DNA from: an uncultured Candidatus Altimarinota bacterium
GTDB lineage: Bacteria; Patescibacteriota; Gracilibacteria; BD1-5; UBA6164
Reading direction: 5' to 3'
Length of the DNA: 5,312 nucleotides
Assembly (NCBI GenBank): GCA_938015605.1
Contig: CALLPO010000125.1
Span: 1 to 5,312 of the forward strand
In this document: piece by piece, positions 1 through 5,312 of the stretch
Layout: every line of letters begins with the position of its first letter
Numbering within the stretch: position 1 is the stretch's first letter
The notes under the pieces: generated by a model
Databases searched by the model: none
The model's input: the letters and a program-made list of their open reading frames with translations, nothing else
What the model was told of the DNA's origin: nothing
Program-made: the position numbers and the translations under genes

Positions 1-301
1 GATGAACCTATGAGATCTCGAAACGATCGTCAGGATGAAGCTCGATATGACGATAGTCGTTCTCAACAATAGCTCATACGGGATGATAAAGTGGAAGCAA
101 ACGGGGTCTTGATTTGATGAGTATGGACTCGATTTCTGAAATCCTGATTTTGTACAGATGGCTGAGAGCTTTGGAGCAAAATGATATAAAGTAGAAAAAA
201 AGGAAGAGTTTAAATGAGTACTTGAGAAGACTCTGACTGAAAAGGGGTTAAAGATAATTGATCTTGATTTTGATTATCCAGAGGGGGGAGCGATACTTTA
301 A
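1..301 (+). CDS. Acetolactate synthase-type thiamine-diphosphate enzyme, C-terminal part (5' end outside window)
   Basis: This is the last ~99 codons of a gene entering from the left; complete codons begin at base 2 and the stop is UAA at 299-301. The translation matches the C-terminal ThDP-binding domain of acetolactate synthase-like enzymes. It has the L-E-T-x-V-R helix, then V-L-N-N-S-S-Y-G-M-I-K-W-K-Q, where the Asn pair (65-70) closes the GDG...NN cofactor motif whose GDG half lies just off the window. N-P-D-F-V-Q-M-A-E-S-F-G-A-K-G-Y and a final I-I-D-L-D-F-D-Y-P follow. Such enzymes join two pyruvates into 2-acetolactate, for branched-chain amino acids or acetoin. Five in-frame UGA codons (11, 110, 137, 182, 215) read as Gly; the one at 182 falls in the G-A-K-G-Y turn, where the family has Gly. 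The protein ends soon after D-Y-P, a slightly short tail. The family call is firm, but the exact substrate (acetolactate synthase or another pyruvate/oxo-acid ThDP enzyme) cannot be fixed from this fragment. Confidence 0.85.
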
Positions 302-320
302 AAAGATATAGGAAATATAT

Positions 321-350
321 AAATCTCTGCAGGAATGTAGGGATTTTTTT
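321..350 (+). terminator. Intrinsic terminator after the ThDP enzyme gene
   Basis: Arms 321-331 and 336-346 form an 11-bp stem with two G-U wobbles around a GGAA (GNRA) tetraloop at 332-335. A T-run at 344-350 overlaps the end of the stem. It sits 20 bases after the UAA stop and separates the metabolic gene from the restriction-modification operon, so the operon needs its own promoter. Confidence 0.85.
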
Positions 351-390
351 AGTAGATGATATTAATTTTATGTTAATTAATGGCTTTTAT

Positions 391-418
391 TTGAGCTATA
401 GAGAGTTATCAGTATAGT
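391..418 (+). promoter_or_regulatory. Candidate sigma-70-type promoter for the restriction-modification operon
   Basis: A -35-like TTGAGC (391-396) and a -10-like TATAGT (413-418) are separated by 16 bases, in the 99-base gap between the terminator and the first operon gene. Transcription would begin near 425 and leave a leader of about 25 bases. The match is 4/6 and 5/6 to consensus in AT-rich DNA, so chance matches are possible. The position just downstream of a terminator and ahead of a four-gene operon supports it. Confidence 0.45.
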
Positions 419-449
419 AACAATATTATTCTATCATATCATAAATTAT

Positions 450-2336
450 ATGAAATTTCTCTATAAAATTTTCTCTAATCCTGCAGATTCTTTATCGATC
501 TTTTCTCGTGATGAGATAGATGAGATAGAGAAAAGTATTTATGAAAAGGGTTGAAAACTTTTTATAAAAAGTTATTCAAGATGAGAGGAAGAAAAACAAA
601 TTTGGAGTGAGAAAAAATGAGCTCCAGAAGAAATTGTGAGACAATTGTATCTGAGGGAATTATTAAAAAAGTATAATTACCCAAAAGAAAGAGTTGATAT
701 AGAGAAATCAGTTCGTTTTGGGAGAGAAGTTAAGAGAGTTGATATAGTTATTTACTCAGAGGATAATGAAACACCTCACTTGATGGTTGAAGTAAAGGCT
801 CCACATGAAAAAAATGATGTGGAACAACTCAAGAGTTATTTAAATGCAGATTGAACTCCTTTTGGTGTAGCTATAAACGGAAAATCACTACTTATTCTTT
901 ATCGTCCATATCCAAAAGATTTCGATACTCTTTCAGATATACCAAAGTTTTGAGAAACTTTTGAGGACGTGCTTTCTCGTAGAATATTTCTTGATGATTT
1001 AGATGAGCCAAAGCAACTAAAAGAAGTTATTCAAAATATGGAAGAACTTGTGTTAGCAAATTCAGGTTTTGATAGTTTTGATGAAATTTTCAAGCTTATA
1101 TACGCAAAACTTCACGACGAAAAGGAATCTATGGAGAATCTAAAAAGACCTTTAGAATTTCGTAAATCTCCTACAAAAGATGCAGGAGCTACTAAATCAG
1201 ATATATCTAGACTTTTTGAACAAGCAAAAAAGAGATGGAAGTGAGTATTTGAAAAATCTGAGACTATTAAGTTACTTCCAGAACATCTTTCTATATGTGT
1301 GTGAGAAATAGAAAAATTTAAACTTCTTTGAACAAATCTCCAAGTTATAGATGAAGCTTTTGAATATCTTATACCTGATGTTGCAAAAAGTAAAAAATGA
1401 CAATATTTTACTCCTCGTATCGTTATAGATATGTGTGTGAGAATGATGAATCCATGAGCAAACGAAACAGTTATTGATACTGCCTGTGGTTCTGGTGGTT
1501 TCCTTATTCATGTTATGGAATACCTTAAGAAAAAACATGATTGGTCCAATGCGAAGATGTCTAGTTATGCAAAACAGCATTTATTTTGAATAGATTTTGA
1601 TGAACGTTCATCAAAAATAGCGAGAGCAATGATGCTTATTGCTGGGGATGGAAAAAGTCATATATATAAAGAGAACTCTCTCGATGGAGCTGCATGGTCT
1701 GAAGAATCAAAAGCAGATTTTAAAAGAGAAGAACTTCTCACTGAATTTTCAGATTACGAAAAAAATGAACAGAATAAAAAAGAATTCTTACACTTTGACT
1801 TTGACTTACTTTTAGCAAATCCACCCTTTGCATGAGAAGTAAAGGAATCTGCAACTCTTGCAAAATATCAACTAGGAAAACATCCTAAAACAGGTAAAAA
1901 TATTTCAAAAATATCGCGTCATTTACTGTTTATTGAAAGAAACTTAAATTTCGTAAAACCAGGTGGTCGACTTGCACTAGTTCTTCCTCAAGGAGTTTTT
2001 AATAACACAAGTGAAGAATATATTAGAAAATTCATGATGAATCATGCTCGTATTTTATCAGTAGTTGGTATCGAATGAAATAGTTTCAAGCCTCATACAG
2101 GGACAAAAACGAGTGTAATTTTTCTCCAGAAATGGGACGATGAGCTATGTCCAAAACTTGAAAACTATCCAATATTTTTCGCAACTTCAAAGGTGCCATT
2201 CAAAAATAATTCTTGAGATTATATTTATAAAAATGATCTTTCTCGTGATAGTGAAAACCTCCAATCAGATCTCTTCCCAATTGCTGAAGCATTTCAAATC
2301 TGGGCAGAAGAGCAAAATTTATCTTTTGTTAAATAA
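450..2336 (+). CDS. hsdM: Fused HsdR-type nuclease domain / N6-adenine DNA methyltransferase (HsdM-like R-M subunit), UGA read as Gly
   Basis: This 628-aa protein needs 14 UGA codons read as glycine; with the standard code it splits into short pieces. Residues ~63-152 resemble the HSDR_N_2 PD-(D/E)xK nuclease of type I R subunits: V-R-Q-L-Y-L-R, then K-R-V-D98, V-E114-V-K116-A-P and the Q126-x3-Y130 motif. D98, E114 and K116 are the expected catalytic residues. Residues ~200-315 form the helical HsdM N-terminal region. The methyltransferase follows: motif X G-Q-Y-F-T-P (317-322, Gly from UGA 1398), motif I D-T-A-C-G-S-G-G-F (343-351, AdoMet binding), L-F-G-I-D (motif II, Gly from UGA 1587), catalytic N-P-P-F (457-460), and P-H-T-G-T-K-T-S near residues 550-557. 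It should methylate adenine N6 at the site chosen by the downstream specificity subunit and may also cut unmodified DNA. Nuclease-methyltransferase fusion plus separate S resembles BcgI-like type IIB enzymes in layout and size. ATG 450 is the first start in the open frame; no Shine-Dalgarno is seen. The methyltransferase call is very firm; active cleavage is inferred. Confidence 0.93.
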
Positions 2337-2339
2337 GAA

Positions 2340-2918
2340 ATGACAGATACACCTTCAGATATCATAAAATGATGGAAAGATAGAGCAACTCCAGACTATT
2401 TTAGCATGTTCCAATCCTTATGGGTTGCATTTAATGCATGGTATAAAGATTGGTGATTATCATCTCATTCTCTTTGACCTAATGGAAGAGATAGAGATTT
2501 TATAGATAAATTAAAGCTTTGAGGTTCTCATAATAGAATGTTTACAAATTTCTCACAACTCATAAGTGATCAACATAAGTGAGCTAACTTTAGGTTTCAT
2601 TTAGAAGAATTGGATACTTCTCTTAAGAGCATAGGCTTTGAAAATGACATAGATAAGGAATTCAGAAAGATAGCTAAAGCTAATATACATAATTTTAGGA
2701 TGATAAAATCTATTTTTGATAGAAAGGAATTCCAAAGTCCTACTCCTAATAGATTACTATGACCTGATTATGAAGAATATTTATTTCAAGCAACTATTGA
2801 AAACTTATATACTATAAGAAATAAATTCTTTCATGGAGAAAAATCTACTAATGAACAAAATTTACGAGTAGTAAAAAATGCATATCAGGTTTTATATAGT
2901 TTAATTGAAAATATTTAA
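2340..2918 (+). CDS. HEPN-type protein with R-x4-H motif, between the M and S genes
   Basis: This 192-aa protein starts 3 bases after the methyltransferase stop, in the same frame, and ends 1 base before the specificity gene. Six UGA codons (2370, 2454, 2475, 2520, 2580, 2760) read as Gly; GGN glycines number only four. The N-terminus carries a hydrophobic, aromatic helix, F-Q-S-L-W-V-A-F-N-A-W-Y (~residues 23-34). The C-terminal helix has Y-T-I-R160-N-K-F-F-H165-G-E-K, the R-x4-H signature of HEPN domains, many of which are metal-independent RNases. HEPN proteins are known inside restriction-modification loci, where a backup RNase that damages host or phage RNA has been proposed. Co-translation with M and S supports a linked role; RNase activity here is inferred from the motif and position. 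It could instead be a catalytically silent HEPN partner. The gene is translated only if UGA is sense, so a standard-code annotation would miss it. Confidence 0.75.
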
Positions 2919-2919
2919 T

Positions 2920-4347
2920 ATGAATACTAATAACACATCTTCTAAACTTCAAAATTATATCCAAAGTAATAATTTAGATATATCTATTATTGATATTAGA
3001 AGTATGTGAGTATTTAGCCGAGTTGATGCCGAATTTTATCAAAAAATTTACAGTAAAGCTCATAATTTCCTTGAAGAAAAAAAAGCAAAAAATTTATGAA
3101 CTATTTCTCTTATTACAGATTGAGAACATTGATCACCTGACCTTGATCCGGAAGGATATATTTATATATCTTGAACAAATATACGTACAGGAAGTTTAAT
3201 TATTGACGAAAACACAAAAAAAATTACTGAAGCCCAATATATGAAAAACCAAAGAGTTCTTTTAGAAAAATGAAATGTACTACTTTCTATTGTTTGAACA
3301 GTAGGTAATTCTGCAGTAATTACAGAAAACATTGAGGGAATTACAGATAGAAATGTTGCAACCATAAAGTTATTAAACAGTGAATATAACCCTGTATTTT
3401 TGAGTTTATTTCTTAATTCAAAATATTGAAAGCTACAAACTGAGAGGTTTTGTACAGGAAATATACAACCTTTGTTAAATCTTACTCAAGTTCGATCTAT
3501 TAAGACTCCTAAACCGTCGGGTAATTTTCAAGAAAAAATAGCAAAAACAATTCAAAAATCACATATAGAAAGAGAACTTTCGAAAAAACTTTATACTGAA
3601 GCTGAGGATATACTTTTGAAGGAATTAGATTTAAAAGATTGGAAGCCAAGTGAAATCAATATATCTGAAAAGATGAGTGAAGAAGTTGATTTATTTGGCA
3701 GATTTGATGCAGAATTTTTCCAACCAAAATATGATGAACTATTCTCAAAACTTTCAAAATTTAAGACTGATGAATTATGAGATATAGTAGATTATTCTAA
3801 ATGAATAGAACCTTGAAGTAAGGAATATATTGATGAATGAATACCTTTTGCTAGAGTATCAGATTTTTCAATTAACTGATTTGATAATATTTGAAAGAAG
3901 GTAAGTCATGATTTGTTTGAGAAATATGGTGATGATTATTCTCCAAAGAAAGATGAGATACTTTTTACAAAAGATGGTACGATTGGTATTACCTCAGTAG
4001 TTAATAAAGATATGGATATTATTCTGAGCTGAGCTTTTTTGAGGCTTCAAAAGACTATAAAAATTAAAAGTGAGTATTTAGCATTAGTTTTAAATTCAAT
4101 TGTATCAAAGCTTCAGATTGAAAGATTTTCAGGATGAGCAATAATTGCACATCTTAAACCTAGTGATGCTATGAAAATAATTATTCCAATACTCTCCGAT
4201 CCAATTCAAAAAGAAATCTCGGAAAAAATTGAAGCTTCTCATTTAGCTAGAAAGCTTTCTGAAAAACTATTAGAGAATGCTAAAAGAGCCGTTGAAGTAT
4301 ATATTGAGAAAGATGAAGATGCAGGACTTAAGATATTAAATATATAA
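2920..4347 (+). CDS. hsdS: Restriction-modification specificity subunit (HsdS) with two target-recognition domains
   Basis: This 475-aa subunit recognises DNA and docks the methyltransferase/nuclease. It is a clear internal duplication with a period of about 227 residues. Each half opens with an R-x-D-A-E-F motif (34-39 and 261-266, the second continuing F-Q-P-K-Y) and carries a recognition domain (~55-200 and ~285-427). Each half closes with a long charged helix (from Q204 and Q430: Q-E-K-I-A-K-T-I-Q-K-S-H and Q-K-E-I-S-E-K-I-E-A-S-H). The helices should pack as the spacer coiled coil, so the target is probably two-part. TRD1 shows D-G-E-H-G-S-P and G-T-V-G-N; TRD2 shows E-P-G-S, R-V-S-D-F and K-D-G-T-I-G. 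Sixteen UGA codons read as Gly against 12 GGN. The start is ATG 2920, one base after the HEPN stop, with no Shine-Dalgarno, suggesting coupled translation. The actual DNA target cannot be read from the sequence. Confidence 0.93.
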
Positions 4348-4350
4348 TTT

Positions 4351-5094
4351 ATGTTTGAAAAAATACTATATTCATTAAAACCATTTTTTATTACTAAAAT
4401 AAACGATGTTTTATTCAAATATGATGCGCGTTATAAAGCTTTAGCAATTAAATTAGAGACTATTCTAGAGGCTAATTTTGGCAAACTAGAAATAAATATA
4501 AAAGAGTATTTTCAAGAAAATAGTAAACTCCAAGAAGATTTTAAGAAATTAAATAAATCACAACAAGAATTTGTTCTAAGCTCTATGGAGGTTAATTTAA
4601 ACAGCGAAGAAGTCGATAATCCTATAGACCAATTTATTCAGTCAGATATTTTTAAATTATCTATAAAACCTTATTTTGACGCTGATAAGAATTTATCAAG
4701 AAGAATATTGAGCGCAAAGAGCTCGGTGGAGTGATTTAAAAAAGTATATGATATTGAACTTGATAATTATATAAACAAAAAAGAAGTTAATATATCTATG
4801 TTAGAGGATTATAAATCAATTATTCTTGAACAAGTAGATAAATTATTTGATCAATTTGAAGAATCTATATCTATATTTTTTGTGCATGCATACAAGGAAC
4901 ACAGAGTAAACCTTATAAAAAATCCTCAGATTACATCAGAGAAATTAGGTTTACTACATAGTAACTTGAATAATATCTTACTTCTTTTAAAAAAGAAAGA
5001 GAATGCTGTATTGTATAAGTTGTTTTTTTCTTGCATATCTGATATATTATCTGAGAATATCTCACTGCTTACCAAGAAGAAAAAATCCTCTTAA
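4351..5094 (+). CDS. Uncharacterised helical protein, last gene of the restriction-modification operon
   Basis: I do not recognise this 247-aa protein. It starts 3 bases after the hsdS stop and ends at UAA 5092-5094, so it is very probably co-transcribed. One UGA (4732, residue 128) joins two halves that otherwise look like separate 127-aa and 98-aa pieces; the frame stays open across the join. The composition is Lys/Glu/Leu/Ile/Asn-rich with only three glycines. Most of it appears alpha-helical, with heptad-like stretches around 45-80 and 150-175, and a short lysine cluster near the C-terminus (K242-K245). There is no signal peptide, no clear membrane span, no cysteine cluster, no R-x4-H and no nucleotide-binding loop. 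Candidate roles suggested by position alone are a regulator, an inhibitor or partner of the HEPN protein, or a further defence effector. The coding call is strong; the function is unknown. Confidence 0.75.
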
Positions 5095-5109
5095 CCTTCA
5101 TTTAAGGTT
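5093..5109 (+). terminator. Weak hairpin at the end of the operon, possible terminator
   Basis: AACCTT (5093-5098) and AAGGTT (5104-5109) form a perfect 6-bp stem with a 5-base loop, starting inside the UAA stop of the last operon gene. No T-run follows (the next bases are CCTCC), so it is not a standard intrinsic terminator. It may stabilise the 3' end of the message or assist another termination mechanism. Confidence 0.3.
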
Positions 5110-5123
5110 CCTCCATATCATAC

Positions 5124-5154
5124 TCATAGTACAACTTAACCACTTATACTATGA
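5124..5154 (+). promoter_or_regulatory. Inverted repeat spanning the start codon of the zinc-ribbon gene
   Basis: TCATAGTA (5124-5131) and TACTATGA (5147-5154) are perfect 8-bp inverted repeats separated by 15 bases; the right arm includes the ATG at 5151. As RNA it could hide the start codon in a hairpin; as DNA it could be an operator. A -10-like TATACT (5145-5150) touches the ATG but is too close to it to drive this start. The role is inferred, and short AT-rich palindromes also arise by chance. Confidence 0.3.
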
Positions 5155-5312
5155 ACACTCATAAAGTTTGCATCATCACCTGCCCAAACTGCAACCACGA
5201 AAAGCCACTCAAAAGAGTGGATGAACGATGTGTGGTGCATTTTCAGTGTAAAAACTGTCAGTTTCAGAGTCTCGCCAGGATGAACCAAGAGTGTTTTGAG
5301 TTTGAGGGAATC
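5151..5312 (+). CDS. Small cysteine-rich zinc-ribbon protein, N-terminal part (3' end outside window)
   Basis: The frame runs 54 codons from ATG 5151 to the window edge without a stop. The N-terminus M-N-T-H-K-V is followed by I-T-C-P-N-C-N-H (C-x2-C, residues 11-14), a lone Cys at 27, then C-K-N-C (C-x2-C, 33-36) and another Cys at 48. Two C-x2-C knuckles about 20 residues apart are the pattern of a zinc ribbon. It resembles small bacterial zinc-binding proteins whose second half usually carries a GDCCVFCSYG-type motif; the matching stretch here (N-Q-E-C-F-E) seems diverged, but the end is not visible. It has no UGA codon and one GGN glycine. Codons are visibly richer in G and C than in the operon. 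It lies 56 bases after the operon and may have its own promoter. No specific function can be given; metal binding is a fair inference. Confidence 0.65.
   Translation, partial: MNTHKVCIITCPNCNHEKPLKRVDERCVVHFQCKNCQFQSLARMNQECFEFEGI

Noticed and set aside
361..381. AT-rich partial palindrome (ATTAA...TTAATTAAT) upstream of the promoter as an operator
   Set aside because: The arms are only about 5 bp and made wholly of A and T, expected by chance in this composition; no regulator gene is present in the window.
1272..1580. Minus-strand open frame opposite the methyltransferase
   Set aside because: It overlaps motifs X and I of the real gene on the other strand and its translation (Phe/His/Ile-rich, no domain) looks like a shadow.
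636..1835. Separate small genes or a decayed pseudogene across the methyltransferase region under the standard code
   Set aside because: The pieces are all in one frame, are separated only by UGA, and together give an intact nuclease-methyltransferase with every key motif. Recoding explains this better than repeated nonsense mutations.
2140..2343. Plus-strand open frame overlapping the methyltransferase 3' end
   Set aside because: It is in a different frame from the conserved coding sequence, low in complexity, and overlaps a well-supported gene over its full length.
3162..3365. Minus-strand open frame opposite hsdS
   Set aside because: It lies opposite TRD1 of HsdS, which has clear family motifs; the opposite frame has none.
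1..5312. UGA read as tryptophan (table 4) instead of glycine
   Set aside because: UGA codons sit at conserved glycine positions (G-Q-Y-F-T-P, G-T-V-G, D-G-E-H-G), while Trp is already encoded by TGG in these genes.
1..5312. tRNA genes, CRISPR arrays, insertion sequences or attachment sites
   Set aside because: No cloverleaf-like segment, regularly spaced repeat, transposase or terminal inverted repeat was seen by eye; the intergenic stretches are all shorter than 150 bases.

Overview
This window comes from a bacterium that reads UGA as glycine (NCBI translation table 25). That code is known from Absconditabacteria (SR1) and Gracilibacteria in the Candidate Phyla Radiation. Read with the standard code, every large gene here breaks into pieces. 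Read with UGA = Gly, five long frames run uninterrupted to UAA stops, and 42 in-frame UGA codons become glycine. Many of these fall where the protein family needs glycine, such as methyltransferase motif X (G-Q-Y-F-T-P) and the G-T-V-G turn of the specificity subunit. The DNA is AT-rich, all five visible stops are UAA, and none of the starts has a clear Shine-Dalgarno sequence.

Layout: (1) 1-301 is the C-terminal end of a thiamine-diphosphate enzyme of the acetolactate synthase type, closed by a strong intrinsic terminator at 321-350. (2) 351-449 is a short intergenic region with a plausible sigma-70-like promoter. (3) 450-5094 is a tight four-gene operon with gaps of 3, 1 and 3 bases: a 628-aa fusion of an HsdR-type PD-(D/E)xK nuclease domain to an N6-adenine methyltransferase; a 192-aa HEPN-type protein with an R-x4-H motif; a 475-aa two-TRD specificity subunit; and a 247-aa helical protein I do not recognise. 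(4) 5095-5150 is a short spacer with two inverted repeats. (5) 5151-5312 is the start of a small cysteine-rich zinc-ribbon protein that runs off the window.

The operon is best read as a compact restriction-modification defence locus. The specificity subunit should direct the fused nuclease-methyltransferase to a two-part DNA target. No HsdR helicase/translocase gene lies in the operon, so the layout resembles BcgI-like (type IIB) enzymes more than classical type I. The HEPN protein between M and S would fit a backup RNase or abortive-infection arm, but that is inference. The last gene may be an uncharacterised accessory. The combination of fused R-M, embedded HEPN, S and an unknown protein, all written in a UGA-glycine code, is the most interesting content of the window.
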